DNA of 64,000 nt, taken from assembly GCF_037975245.1 (NCBI RefSeq), contig NC_092563.1:21279699-21343698 (forward strand). Reading direction: 5' to 3'. A program made the translations under genes and the position numbers. A model generated the notes under the pieces. That model was not told the DNA's origin. It did no database searches and saw only the letters and a list, made by a program, of their open reading frames with translations. Shown one piece after another: positions 62,001 through 64,000 of the stretch (the first letter of the stretch is position 1; each line of letters begins with the position of its first letter). Source of the DNA: Apostichopus japonicus (taxonomy: Eukaryota; Echinodermata; Holothuroidea; Aspidochirotida; Stichopodidae).

Positions 62001-64000
62001 ATTGTCACTGAAAGTAAGTCTTTTTAAATACAAATTATTAAAATATGAGCCTTATTGCTCCACAATACAAATCACCCTCAATGACTGTGTTGCTGATATA
62101 GTAGATGGAAATGATTTTGAAGAAAGCATCATCAGTTTGTCTGAAGTACTTTAACAGCTTTTAAACTTTTTAATTTCTATATCAGCCAAATCTAAGTTGA
62201 TTTATTTATACTATATGCTTAGTTTAAAATGAAATTAAACTGACAATTTCCTTGCTCTTTCAAAGTCAATTTGAAGCAAATTCTTGATGTTATATTACAA
62301 CTGGCACTCTGTGTAAAATATATGCTCTTAGCAAAAATACTTAATTCAAAGTTGAGTTGCCAATTTGATTAAAAATTTCAACTTTTAAATCTTCAGTTGA
62401 CGGAGTACCACCAGTGATAGCTTGTGTAGGACTAGATGTAACAGAGACCATACCTCTGAATGGATTTGGCACTACCGTCCAATTCCGTGAACCTACTGCT
62501 ACTGATAACTCTGGGACTGCAAATTTCCAATCAAGAACACACACCCCTGGTCAATTCTTCCAGAGTGGAACCACAGAAGTAACATATGTGTTTATAGATC
62601 CATCAGGAAATACAGCCCAGTGTTCATTTAACATCATCATTACTGAAGGTATGTCATAGCTTTGTTGTCCTTTCTCTATGTAATGAATACAACTGTCACC
62701 TTTATCAGTTTTTCCTACTAGCTTTGAACTAGATCTATGCTATAGTCTCAAGCAAGAATTGACATGTGACATTTAACAACCTGGCTACTGAGGTCAGCTT
62801 TCAAGGAGATTTGATAAAAATAGCTAATTGCTCAAAATTGCCAAAGATAAAGATTTATGCGTTAAGTTATATAAATACAGATGCACTATCATTGATTGGT
62901 GTCTCAGAAAAAGTACAGTAAGCAGCATCTAAAGGGTACTTTGTCTGCCAATGACTATTTGTCTGGAAATGAAGTAAATTGAACTTGACGACAGTTTCAA
63001 ATGTATCAAGTGAAGTCTTTGCTTAGCTAAAAGGGGAGCATGTGAAGGTTATCTGAGATCAGATGGAGACAAACATTTACTCAATATTTACAAGTGAGTG
63101 TTGTTGGAGAATGAAAGTCAAAAGTGGACATGTTATCAAAACTTTATTCAAATGGTCGTATGAATAGGAACAAAAGACATGTAAACCTCACATTAGGTCA
63201 GCAGAGGAAGGAACACTTCTCTTTGATTCTAATGTTTTTATTGAAGTTGGTTCAGACAGTGCATGTACTGAGCTCATGCTGGTACTTATATTATATAGGT
63301 AGTAATTTTTTTCTTCATTTTAGGGGGGTTAGTCATTGGATAAAATATTTATATGAGTGATCTTTTTCTGATGTGTAGCATTAGATACAGTTGCACACAC
63401 CTGATGGTTACACAGAAATAACCAATGTTGCATGTAGGCTAAATAAGAGGTTTAACCTGTATCGTAACTGTTTAAGAGATTGTGCTATCCATGGGTCTGT
63501 CCTTTAACATGACCTCTTTTCATATTATTTTGATATTAAAGCCTGTACAGGAATGAGTAAGCTTTGAAATAGATGAACCTTTCACAGTTTGCTACATCGG
63601 CTTAGTAGCTGAGCTACTGATCATTAAAAGTCTTAGGTTTTTGGGTAGAACTGAGTTATCACATTCGGTTACCAGAAAAGGAGATAAGAAAACACTATTG
63701 TGCATTATTACTCTACGTTGTCCAGTAAAGGAGATAAGATGAAACCTTATTATGTCTCATGCAGGGTTATTTGAAACAGCTGTTAGCCACTGTTGTCTCT
63801 TTCTATGATAATTACTCTACTGTATAGAATTACCATTACCCCTGCTAGTAATTATTGTTTCAAAAAAGAACAAGTGATCTCAATATTGGACTTTATAATG
63901 TTTCTTTTTCCTCAGTGGACAATATACCACCTGTGGTCAGCTGCATCAGTGATATTACGCGAGAGATACCGCTAAATAGCTTTGGTGTTGTGGTAGACTT
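1906..64000 (+). CDS. Giant multi-exon gene: Skeletor-like DM13-DM13-DOMON head, EGF modules and a long hyalin-repeat (HYR) array; partial at both ends
   Basis: Inferred gene model joining 55 recognisable exons, listed separately. Domain order: half DM13, DM13, DOMON, two linker exons and a 15-codon exon, EGF x2, then HYR domains mixed with four more EGFs, then a HYR-only tandem array that continues off the window. DM13-DM13-DOMON is the known arrangement of Skeletor-type proteins. HYR domains (about 83 aa, Ig-like fold, two cysteines) are known from hyalin, an echinoderm extracellular adhesion protein, so a secreted or cell-surface matrix protein is inferred. All exons share one strand and phases match at every junction; from exon 7 on all are phase 1-1. 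No stop codon, polyA site or new start was recognised between the DOMON part and the HYR part. The signal peptide and the N-half of the first DM13 are not in the window. The main doubt is whether this is one gene or a Skeletor-like gene followed by a hyalin-like gene; transcript data would settle it. Confidence 0.7.
2015..3727. other. Intron 1
   Basis: No coding signal. It contains an uninterrupted T-run followed by a G-run of about 12 at 2866-2890, and a guanine-rich stretch at 3296-3327 with five runs of three or more G (candidate G-quadruplex). Confidence 0.5.
3728..3899 (+). CDS. Exon 2: end of DM13-1 and start of DM13-2
   Basis: Acceptor ttgcag, donor TCAG|gtttgt. It opens with VHYGYVNFS, completing the first DM13, then crosses the usual inter-domain spacer (LGDFSFTKLGYKFHVDN), which matches the start of a second DM13 ('lG.l....HgV...v.i.d...f.i..f.YD'). 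It ends in VVYDHWKSG, where family members have a YDG motif. Starts phase 0, ends phase 1. Confidence 0.8.
4681..4753 (+). CDS. Exon 3: middle of DM13-2
   Basis: Acceptor cttacag, donor GATGA|gtaagt. It encodes FSIYAGNGSPESTEWKIEL, the DM13 segment 'dayF.vG.g..p...G.ki'. It enters in phase 1 and leaves in phase 2, matching exons 2 and 4. Confidence 0.75.
5034..5220 (+). CDS. Exon 4: end of DM13-2
   Basis: Acceptor ttttcag, donor ACAGAG|gtaact. It encodes LTMTLPDDLTVFEIDFIGVW, the 'L.LP.g.tv.dI.wlsVW' motif closing a DM13 domain, then a linker ending PNATE. It ends in phase 0. The donor and the last 11 exon bases form the first unit of a 71-bp tandem repeat running into the intron. Confidence 0.8.
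5210..5585 (+). repeat. 71-bp tandem repeat that multiplies the exon 4 splice donor
   Basis: Units start at 5210, 5281, 5352, 5423, 5494 and 5565 (last one partial), a strict 71-bp period. Each carries the motif cacagag|gtaact (unit 3 has catag), preceded in units 2-6 by an acceptor-like tatcag. Unit 1 overlaps the true exon 4 donor. A diverged piece of the same unit recurs near 6637-6668. Confidence 0.85.
5670..6560. repeat. Possible transposon insertion inside intron 4
   Basis: Similar sequence flanks both sides: taccttgaaatgttgcacc near 5671 and taccttgaaatttacacc near 6542. Between them base composition differs from the surroundings (more CpG around 6090-6270). Read on the minus strand, the segment ends near 5775 in an AATAAA-like signal. 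No protein or named family recognised. Confidence 0.3.
7209..7451 (+). CDS. Exon 5: N-terminal part of DOMON domain
   Basis: Acceptor tttcttag, donor ACACAG|gtaatg, phase 0 at both ends. It encodes KRCEVLLGDMYQVSWQLD followed by ASNEYMAFGISG and SDVTVVWID, the DOMON signature of W-x-(L/V), 'gwvafGfs', 'sDvvvgw'. DOMON is a beta-sandwich known to bind haem or sugars. Its position right after two DM13 domains is as in Skeletor-type proteins. Confidence 0.85.
7499..7610 (+). repeat. 45-bp tandem repeat, about 2.4 copies
   Basis: The words gacaacag/gacgacag followed by aattct recur at 7499, 7544 and 7589. It lies directly downstream of exon 5. Confidence 0.75.
7845..7977 (+). CDS. Exon 6: C-terminal part of DOMON domain
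   Basis: Acceptor ctttctag, donor TCTG|gtgaga. It encodes CVVNSGFGACPD and then VHLVGAVIRHGVTTITVERPL, matching the DOMON C-terminal strand with its 'r.l.tgd' region (here RPLKSG). Starts phase 0 and ends phase 1; from here on all exons are phase 1-1. Confidence 0.8.
7978..9056. other. Intron 6
   Basis: No coding exon, known element or strong repeat seen. Confidence 0.5.
9057..9167 (+). CDS. Exon 7: post-DOMON Skeletor-like segment
   Basis: Acceptor tttcaccag, donor GCTG|gtaaat, phase 1-1. It encodes DPLDKPIPTDEQVYTFWSLG, then GLVAHHHHSA. The FW-x-x-G followed by a histidine cluster resembles the region after DOMON in Skeletor-type proteins, where conserved histidines occur. A metal or haem role for the four histidines is inference only. 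Confidence 0.7.
9918..10052 (+). CDS. Exon 8: linker after DOMON
   Basis: Acceptor tcttctag, donor CACAG|gtaaga, phase 1-1, 135 bp. It encodes GDLEINFGTPERSFCTEF followed by a charged stretch (LDKDEKDNTSTKNHSPM). The 'I-x-F-G ... C' start continues the Skeletor-like region; the rest is a low-complexity hydrophilic linker with one N-T-S glycosylation sequon. Confidence 0.65.
10150..10510 (-). repeat. Dispersed repeat, copy 1 (inverted relative to copy at 22850-23080)
   Basis: The minus strand here shares long interrupted matches with the + strand at 22850-23080, including cttccctgcct, a gaatatct-gcccg word and a segment around aaggatgaatc ... ggcagtacttgggg. It is a diverged interspersed element of unknown family with no ORF. 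Confidence 0.6.
10571..10612 (+). repeat. 21-bp tandem duplication
   Basis: Two adjacent 21-mers starting atagcttcatg differ only at the last base. Confidence 0.85.
10780..10824 (+). CDS. Exon 9: 45-bp linker exon
   Basis: Acceptor cttttacag, donor TTAG|gtatga, phase 1-1. It encodes GRHISKRNVGSPDPL. It is supported only by clean splice sites and correct phase, so it is less certain than its neighbours. It contains a dibasic KR, but a canonical furin R-x-x-R is not present. Confidence 0.5.
10825..11887. other. Intron 9
   Basis: AT-rich, without recognised exon or element. Open frames on the minus strand here lack homology and splice context. Confidence 0.5.
11888..12013 (+). CDS. Exon 10: EGF-like module 1 (atypical)
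   Basis: Acceptor tctcacag, donor CAGG|gtatgt, phase 1-1. It encodes ...DACCFFMCQNGG... then RCVCPSPFTGDSC. It has six cysteines, but the first three are spaced C-C-x3-C and the usual third cysteine after 'NGG' is missing, unlike the canonical EGF spacing in exon 11. The second half, C-x-C-x8-C with a PFTG turn, is typical. Confidence 0.8.
12014..12055 (+). repeat. (TATG)n microsatellite starting at the exon 10 splice donor
   Basis: A run of gtat/gtgt tetranucleotides begins with the donor gtatgt itself, so the splice site is the first repeat unit. Confidence 0.9.
12635..12745 (+). CDS. Exon 11: EGF-like module 2
   Basis: Acceptor actacag, donor TCTGA|gtgagt, phase 1-1. It encodes LCDTNPCQNSGSCILLQT, then CICAPGFTGTTC: six cysteines with canonical EGF spacing and the APGFTG turn. 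No Ca-binding D-x-(D/N)-E signature. Confidence 0.9.
   Translation, partial: AETFATRIPARTVVPVSSCRPFSVFVHPGLRVPLVI
12746..13352. other. Intron 11
   Basis: Nothing recognised. Confidence 0.5.
13353..13589 (+). CDS. Exon 12: HYR domain 1
   Basis: Acceptor caattttta, donor GGAAG|gtgcgt, phase 1-1, 237 bp. It encodes GPFTVVCPADVLV ... WREPDAPG ... SHAPGDEFPVGETSVDYLF ... CTFCVTV. The C-P start, W-x-x-P, S-x-x-P-G-D-x-F-P-x-G-x-T-x-V and C-x-F-x-V-x-V end define a HYR domain. It belongs to a short subtype shared with exons 18, 20 and 24, lacking the 'D-x-x-G-N' turn. Confidence 0.88.
13590..14336. other. Intron 12
   Basis: Nothing recognised. Confidence 0.5.
14337..14579 (+). CDS. Exon 13: HYR domain 2
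   Basis: Acceptor tttcatcag, donor AATG|gtaaaa, phase 1-1, 243 bp. Key motifs: FMEPTAADGCG, ARSGDIFPVGQTAVTFSF, SCGNIAVC. Its 3' three quarters are repeated at 16899-17081. Confidence 0.88.
15618..16245 (+). repeat. Minisatellite, about 7 degenerate units of 83-100 bp (copy A)
   Basis: Units contain a 'tactggagtagcatacataacaagctgcagcag' type sequence, then ttaattgatcaa, then aacctaggctat. The word actgga or its variants occurs near 15635, 15735, 15823, 15914, 16002, 16085 and 16170. Confidence 0.85.
16447..16701 (+). CDS. Exon 14: HYR domain 3
   Basis: Acceptor tcatgcag, donor AGGT|gtaagt, phase 1-1, 255 bp. It encodes VTPPSITNCPTNIVQV, ... VMWDELIVEDVS ... FLLGTTTTVNYAYQDSVGN ... CAFDVTV: a HYR with the canonical 'D-x-x-G-N' turn. 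A complete duplicate follows at 18639-18893. Confidence 0.88.
16899..17081 (+). pseudogene. Truncated duplicate of HYR exon 13
   Basis: It lacks the first 59 bases of exon 13, including the acceptor and the segment with the first HYR cysteine. The donor is intact. An AG at 16897-16898 happens to give phase 1 and an open frame, so use as a cryptic exon is conceivable, but the upstream sequence is a poor pyrimidine tract. It is probably skipped. Confidence 0.75.
17812..18440 (+). repeat. Minisatellite (copy B)
   Basis: Second copy of the 83-100 bp unit array, almost identical to 15618-16245 and carried by the segmental duplication. Confidence 0.85.
18639..18893 (+). CDS. Exon 14b: duplicated HYR domain 3
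   Basis: 255 bp, identical length, splice sites and phase to exon 14. The visible base change in the 'EDVSQ' region is silent (gtt to gta). It adds a second copy of the same HYR domain if spliced in. Confidence 0.85.
19261..19515 (+). CDS. Exon 15: HYR domain (block 1, position a)
   Basis: Acceptor tttacccag, donor CAAG|gttagt, phase 1-1. It encodes SPPDCGNILPELTECISPD, PQPSCSDDSGTGRIL and LGNTTVNVTCIDDAGNRAHC. It carries six cysteines rather than two, so extra disulfides are likely. Close paralogue of exon 21. Confidence 0.87.
19516..20152. other. Intron 15
   Basis: T-rich; nothing recognised. Confidence 0.5.
20153..20266 (+). CDS. Exon 16: EGF-like module 3 (block 1, position b)
   Basis: Acceptor cttctccag, donor AAGAAG|gttagt, phase 1-1, 114 bp. 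It encodes DPCYFFPCANDGFCINIG, then CQCQPGFTGIQC, with canonical six-cysteine EGF spacing. Paralogue of exon 22. Confidence 0.88.
20267..20786. other. Intron 16
   Basis: Nothing recognised. Confidence 0.5.
20787..20903 (+). CDS. Exon 17: EGF-like module 4 (block 1, position c)
   Basis: Acceptor tttccag, donor ATCAAG|gttagt, phase 1-1, 117 bp. It encodes TPCSPNPCLNAGSCNLTD, then CMCHPGFTGQVC. Six cysteines; paralogue of exon 23. Confidence 0.88.
20904..22488. other. Intron 17
   Basis: 1.6 kb without exon or classifiable element. Confidence 0.5.
22489..22731 (+). CDS. Exon 18: HYR domain (block 1, position d)
   Basis: Acceptor tatttgtag, donor AGCAG|gtatgc, phase 1-1, 243 bp. It encodes ATPTITCPGDVYVVTDG, RWIEPGPVAG, HRPGDIFPVGQTTVMYLF and SCEFIVM: short-subtype HYR. 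Paralogue of exon 24, which is 15 bp shorter. Confidence 0.87.
22850..23080 (+). repeat. Dispersed repeat, copy 2
   Basis: Matches the minus strand of 10150-10510 in several blocks. It ends about 110 bp upstream of the exon 19 acceptor. Confidence 0.6.
23193..23435 (+). CDS. Exon 19: HYR domain (block 1, position e)
   Basis: Acceptor aatcttcag, donor GATCC|gtaagt, phase 1-1, 243 bp. It encodes EPPTVSNIADVTV, EFEEPTAVDAF, HRSGDVLRVGSTIVTHTFSD, FCGNTVDAVFVVTV. The second cysteine of the usual HYR pair is replaced: it reads A-V-F where most copies have C-x-F. Paralogue of exon 25. Confidence 0.87.
23675..23887 (+). CDS. Exon 20: short HYR domain (213 bp)
   Basis: Acceptor tattcaaag (weak pyrimidine tract), donor TTATTG|gtgagt, phase 1-1. 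It encodes ATPCPADILQTTGL, TWIESNDT, SHQSGDSFPTGQTTVTIEYF and LPCTFTITL. It is the shortest HYR in the window, with no recognised counterpart after exon 25. Confidence 0.82.
24202..24456 (+). CDS. Exon 21: HYR domain (block 2, position a)
   Basis: Acceptor ttttaccca|g, donor CAAG|gttagt, phase 1-1, 255 bp. It encodes TPPDCGNILPELTECVNPG and LGNTTVNFTCTDDSGNRAHC, nearly the same as exon 15, with all six cysteines kept. Confidence 0.88.
24457..25504. other. Intron 21
   Basis: No exon. A perfect 14-bp palindrome (cacaac-cg-gttgtg) lies at 24655-24668. Otherwise unclassified. Confidence 0.45.
25505..25618 (+). CDS. Exon 22: EGF-like module 5 (block 2, position b)
   Basis: Acceptor catcttcag, donor GAGG|gttagt, phase 1-1, 114 bp. 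It encodes VPCNSFPCMNDGFCISMG, then CTCQPGFIGNRC. Six cysteines. Confidence 0.88.
25619..26218. other. Intron 22, 5' part
   Basis: Nothing recognised before the LINE relic. Confidence 0.45.
26219..26711 (+). mobile_element. 5'-truncated LINE relic (C-terminal tail of a non-LTR reverse transcriptase)
   Basis: The + strand encodes W-x-x-L-S-E-A ... FQFRFLDRILGTNR, then after a frameshift near 26312 SPLCKFDEEKTIEQLFWDC, followed by about 105 further residues to a stop at 26709-26711. 'C-x-F-x-x-E-x-x-T-I-E-x-L-F-W-x-C' is the zinc-knuckle-like tail after the RT of many LINE elements. No RT catalytic region, so it is a 5'-truncated dead copy in intron 22. The clade cannot be assigned safely. Confidence 0.7.
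26904..27020 (+). CDS. Exon 23: EGF-like module 6 (block 2, position c)
   Basis: Acceptor attgtttgtag, donor ATCAAA|gtaagt, phase 1-1, 117 bp. It encodes TPCSPNPCLNAGSCVITG, then CDCPSGFIGQIC. Six cysteines; the first 50 bases are almost identical to exon 17. Confidence 0.88.
27021..28005. other. Intron 23
   Basis: Contains an AT-rich stretch with degenerate repeats beginning gg-ata(t) at about 27141, 27281 and 27363, and a G-rich tract at 27420-27480 with many runs of three or more G (candidate G-quadruplex). A C-run lies near 27936-27946. Confidence 0.5.
28006..28233 (+). CDS. Exon 24: HYR domain (block 2, position d)
   Basis: Acceptor ctttcag, donor AACAG|gtatat, phase 1-1, 228 bp. It encodes TITCPDDIYLLTNGG, SWIEPAGSVLS, HRPGDMFPVGETSVTYVI and TCEFRVL. 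Compared with exon 18 it has lost 15 bp in frame after the W-I-E-P motif. Confidence 0.86.
28234..29114. other. Intron 24
   Basis: Contains the 43-bp tandem duplication listed separately and a C-run at about 28337-28347. No exon seen. Confidence 0.45.
28898..28983 (+). repeat. 43-bp tandem duplication
   Basis: Two adjacent copies starting tttgggctggtcat, differing at one base (gattgag/gactgag). Confidence 0.9.
29115..29357 (+). CDS. Exon 25: HYR domain (block 2, position e)
   Basis: Acceptor tctccag, donor CTGC|gtgagt, phase 1-1, 243 bp. It encodes EPPTVSNVRDVTINV, EFEEPTAEDALS, HRSGDVLPIGSTVVNNTFSD and RCGNTVVVTFVVTV. Like its paralogue exon 19 it lacks the second canonical cysteine. Confidence 0.87.
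29515..29875 (+). repeat. Diverged tandem duplication, two copies of about 180-200 bp
   Basis: Shared ordered words: gatagctt-a-agttg/aaag, gtgaaaaactggtggaatt, aaaggtcatttga, agatcaca, cttttgt/catgca-tttaaagctcat. Copies about 29515-29685 and 29715-29875. Confidence 0.65.
32821..33175 (+). repeat. 60-bp minisatellite, six units
   Basis: actgactgttgtact or variants begin at 32831, 32891, 32950, 33010, 33070 and 33130. Each is followed by agctagctggtccaggtt and acataaacttaagtc. Confidence 0.88.
33398..33860 (+). mobile_element. tRNA-derived SINE
   Basis: 33401-33465 resembles a tRNA: an A-box-like tagttcagttag, then gtccgcctcacaatc, then a degenerate B box (ggatcaaaattc). Downstream, 33706-33750 contains cgtcggatgggg-acgttaaatg-acggtccc, similar to a conserved central domain of widespread invertebrate SINEs; the superfamily is from memory and unverified. 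Length about 460 bp. The head is not a functional tRNA because the acceptor stem and B box are decayed. Confidence 0.6.
34581..34844 (+). CDS. Exon 26: HYR domain, 264 bp
   Basis: Acceptor tatctttcag, donor CGGTG|gtaaat, phase 1-1. It encodes NTPPSPPICPNIQPV, EDIGSCFDSEDGSI, ECNQQSGDLFPVGQTTVRCTCTDSAGALSECDFSFTV. It has six cysteines and resembles classical HYRs ('SG..FPVG.TTV.C..TDSAG') more than its neighbours. It is the last exon before the Penelope-like element and the array. Confidence 0.87.
34935..35012 (-). ncRNA. Hammerhead-ribozyme-like motif at the 3' end of the PLE
   Basis: Minus strand: CTGATGA (34996-34990), stem II GCTC/GAGC (34988-34985 with 34968-34965) closing a loop, GAAA core (34963-34960), stem III ACC/GGT with a 9-base loop, then C as cleavage base in GTC. 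Stem I is imperfect: only CTTA/TAAG with a possible GG/CC extension can pair. There is also an A/A apposition at the base of stem II. PLEs are known to carry minimal hammerheads, which fits the position. Probably decayed and inactive. Confidence 0.55.
35110..37154 (-). pseudogene. PLE reverse transcriptase, inactivated
   Basis: N-terminal region (37154-36920) is basic and serine-rich. Then come LSDRNMSNIEFIALGKGL and the family's FDKGRGIAIMN motif (near 36540). The frame breaks around 36380, continues as LPKIHK-PP, has a TAA near 36280, then GRPIISGNGSPTEKISEFVD. Core RT motifs: LDVVAMYTNTPQEEAL (motif A), MGSQASPEICDIVM (motif B), and YRDG at 35789-35800 where active enzymes have YRDD. This is followed by YLDLKIF, FKGFIKGEILRYARLC, a frameshift in an A-run near 35285, WHLI-Q, and AYKRAQNLKD before a stop at 35175-35177. 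These features are typical of PLE RTs; the catalytic Asp-to-Gly change alone would abolish activity. Confidence 0.85.
37385..37640 (-). pseudogene. GIY-YIG endonuclease-like fragment upstream of the PLE RT
   Basis: Minus strand 37633-37590 reads QYVGETKSTLRGDF, matching the 'YVGET-x-x-x-L-x-x-R/D-F' motif of PLE endonucleases. After a stop and frameshift, 37555-37400 reads TPVGGHFNLPND, MSLQGIESLG and TIQPHSTSS, the domain's C-terminal part. The GIY/YIG strands proper are not seen. It lies 5' of the RT, opposite to the usual PLE order. Confidence 0.7.
37637..37716. repeat. Palindrome with 40-bp arms, no spacer
   Basis: 37637-37676 pairs with 37677-37716, with 35 of 40 positions complementary. 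The inner 15 bp per arm are perfect (agtcttgtagagttt). It sits at the 5' end of the PLE and could mark a head-to-head junction of two partial copies. Confidence 0.9.
37851..38721 (+). repeat. Array leader: diverged copy of the inter-unit intron
   Basis: From about 37851 the sequence aligns with the introns between array units (compare 41487-42350: 'acaagtgag', 'gaatgaaagtcaaa', 'gtaggtcagcagagga'). It is clearly more diverged than the units are from each other, so it is the edge of the array. Confidence 0.85.
38302..38338. repeat. Perfect inverted repeat, 17-bp arms, 3-bp loop
   Basis: ttcattgtctatgtaca (38302-38318) and its exact complement (38322-38338), spaced by tat. Present only in the array leader; the same place in later units reads cttttcatattattttg. 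Confidence 0.92.
38722..38970 (+). CDS. Exon 27: HYR alpha, unit 1
   Basis: Acceptor tttttcctcag, donor GAGG|gtaagt, 249 bp, phase 1-1. Motifs: VDNIPPVVSC, FTEPTATDNSGTASV, RRPGQFFQTGTTTVTYIFADPSGN, ADCVFDI. The two cysteines of the HYR disulfide and the D-P-S-G-N turn are intact. This is the founder type of the array. Confidence 0.9.
39757..40005 (+). CDS. Exon 28: HYR beta, unit 1
   Basis: Acceptor atcttttcag, donor CCAG|gtatgt, 249 bp, phase 1-1. Motifs: VNDTPPDVTC, WTEPTATDNSGVVSL, HAPGDFFSPGTTQVTYIFVDPSG, ANCIFTV. Confidence 0.9.
40197..40445 (+). CDS. Exon 29: HYR gamma, unit 1
   Basis: Acceptor catattttag, donor GAAA|gtaagt, 249 bp, phase 1-1. Motifs: EDNVPPVVSC, FTEPTATNDSGAVSL, HGPGTFFSSGVTQVTYIFVDPAGN, AECTFRV. 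The intron before it is only 191 bp. Confidence 0.9.
40829..41080 (+). CDS. Exon 30: HYR delta, unit 1
   Basis: Acceptor aaatcttcag, donor GAAG|gtatgt, 252 bp, phase 1-1. Motifs: VDGVPPVIAC or I-D-G after splicing, FREPTATDNSGTANF, HTPGQFFQSGTTEVTYVFIDPSGN, AQCSFNI. The following 1.27-kb intron leads to the next alpha exon. Confidence 0.9.
42351..42599 (+). CDS. HYR alpha, unit 2
   Basis: Same splice sites and length as exon 27. ISDITREIPLNSFGVVVDF variant. Confidence 0.9.
43281..43529 (+). CDS. HYR beta, unit 2
   Basis: Protein identical to the unit 1 beta exon; acceptor atcttttcag and donor CCAG|gtatgt kept. Confidence 0.9.
43721..43969 (+). CDS. HYR gamma, unit 2
   Basis: Protein identical to unit 1 gamma; one silent change (agt to agc at the first serine). 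Acceptor is catttttta|g. Confidence 0.9.
44353..44604 (+). CDS. HYR delta, unit 2
   Basis: One residue differs from unit 1: HTSGQFF instead of HTPGQFF (cct to tct). Confidence 0.9.
45874..46122 (+). CDS. HYR alpha, unit 3
   Basis: ISGITREIPLISFG variant: Asp to Gly (gat to ggt) and Asn to Ile (aat to att) relative to unit 2. Confidence 0.9.
46911..47159 (+). CDS. HYR beta, unit 3
   Basis: Protein identical to unit 1 beta. Confidence 0.9.
47351..47599 (+). CDS. HYR gamma, unit 3
   Basis: Protein identical to unit 1 gamma. Confidence 0.9.
47983..48234 (+). CDS. HYR delta, unit 3
   Basis: HTSGQFF variant; codon acc in the TATDNSG motif. Confidence 0.9.
49505..49753 (+). CDS. HYR alpha, unit 4
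   Basis: ISDITREIPLNSFG variant, as in unit 2. Confidence 0.9.
50435..50683 (+). CDS. HYR beta, unit 4
   Basis: Protein identical to unit 1 beta. Confidence 0.9.
50875..51123 (+). CDS. HYR gamma, unit 4
   Basis: Protein identical to unit 1 gamma. Confidence 0.9.
51507..51758 (+). CDS. HYR delta, unit 4
   Basis: HTSGQFF variant; codon acc in TATDNSG. Confidence 0.9.
53028..53276 (+). CDS. HYR alpha, unit 5
   Basis: ISGITREIPLISFG variant. Confidence 0.9.
54065..54313 (+). CDS. HYR beta, unit 5
   Basis: Protein identical to unit 1 beta. Confidence 0.9.
54505..54753 (+). CDS. HYR gamma, unit 5
   Basis: Protein identical to unit 1 gamma. Confidence 0.9.
55137..55388 (+). CDS. HYR delta, unit 5
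   Basis: HTSGQFF variant with codon act in TATDNSG. Confidence 0.9.
56658..56906 (+). CDS. HYR alpha, unit 6
   Basis: ISGITREIPLISFG variant. Confidence 0.9.
57695..57943 (+). CDS. HYR beta, unit 6
   Basis: Protein identical to unit 1 beta. Confidence 0.9.
58135..58383 (+). CDS. HYR gamma, unit 6
   Basis: Protein identical to unit 1 gamma; acceptor ccattttctag. Confidence 0.9.
58767..59018 (+). CDS. HYR delta, unit 6
   Basis: HTPGQFF variant with codon act in TATDNSG. Confidence 0.9.
60288..60536 (+). CDS. HYR alpha, unit 7
   Basis: ISGITREIPLNSFG: Gly from the long type, Asn as in the short type. Confidence 0.9.
61325..61573 (+). CDS. HYR beta, unit 7
   Basis: Begins VDDTPPDVTC instead of VNDTPPDVTC (aat to gat), the only amino-acid change seen in any beta exon. 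Confidence 0.9.
61765..62013 (+). CDS. HYR gamma, unit 7
   Basis: Protein identical to unit 1 gamma. Confidence 0.9.
62397..62648 (+). CDS. HYR delta, unit 7
   Basis: HTPGQFF variant with codon act in TATDNSG. Confidence 0.9.
63916..64000 (+). CDS. HYR alpha, unit 8 (cut by the window end)
   Basis: The first 85 bases of another alpha exon with the D/N haplotype (ISDITREIPLNSFG). Its upstream intron has cactattgtg like units 2 and 4, so it probably opens another short-type unit and the array continues beyond the window. Confidence 0.9.

Larger units (their letters stand above)
60288..63915 (+). repeat. HYR array unit 7 (3628 bp, long type)
   Basis: Alpha G with N, a mixture of the two common haplotypes; beta has a private D; delta has P. 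The intron after delta lacks two bases (aaagggtactttg near 62934). Confidence 0.95.

Noticed and set aside
38722-64000. CRISPR-like or satellite interpretation of the regular array
   Set aside because: Units are 3.5-3.6 kb with intact splice sites and coding exons. There are no short repeats with unique spacers.

Overview
This is eukaryotic genomic DNA from an animal. It is AT-rich, with short coding exons bounded by GT/AG splice sites and separated by large introns full of repeats. The protein domains (DM13, DOMON, EGF, hyalin repeat), a Penelope-like retroelement, a LINE tail and a tRNA-derived SINE point to a marine invertebrate. A deuterostome such as an echinoderm (where hyalin was described) is most plausible, but the species cannot be fixed from this window.

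All supported coding exons lie on the + strand and fit one very large gene that starts before the window and runs past its end. From 5' to 3' it encodes: the C-terminal half of a first DM13 domain, a second DM13 domain and a DOMON domain (1906-10824, Skeletor-like); two EGF modules (11888-12745); a mixed HYR/EGF region (13353-34844) built by several rounds of exon and block duplication; and from 38722 to the window end a tandem array of about 3.6-kb genomic units. Each array unit carries four HYR exons of 249+249+249+252 bp, exactly 333 codons. Seven complete units and the first 85 bases of an eighth are visible. From exon 7 onward every exon starts and ends in intron phase 1, so any module can be duplicated or skipped without a frameshift. 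This explains the modular growth.

Duplication is visible at several ages. An old block, HYR-EGF-EGF-HYR-HYR, occurs at 19261-23435 and 24202-29357. A younger 2.2-2.5 kb duplication (14396-19087) copied one whole HYR exon, left a truncated copy of another and duplicated a minisatellite. The youngest event is the 3.6-kb array, whose introns are almost as conserved as its exons and which shows a two-unit (7,154-bp) higher-order repeat.

Intronic elements include a degenerate minus-strand Penelope-like retroelement (about 34915-37716). It has an inactivated RT (YRDG in place of YRDD), a GIY-YIG-like endonuclease fragment 5' of the RT, a hammerhead-ribozyme-like motif at its 3' end and a 40-bp-arm palindrome at its 5' end. 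Others are a LINE C-terminal relic (26219-26711), a tRNA-derived SINE (33398-33860), a 71-bp tandem repeat that copies a splice donor six times (5210-5585), and several minisatellites. No prokaryotic or viral operon, rRNA, functional tRNA or CRISPR array is seen.
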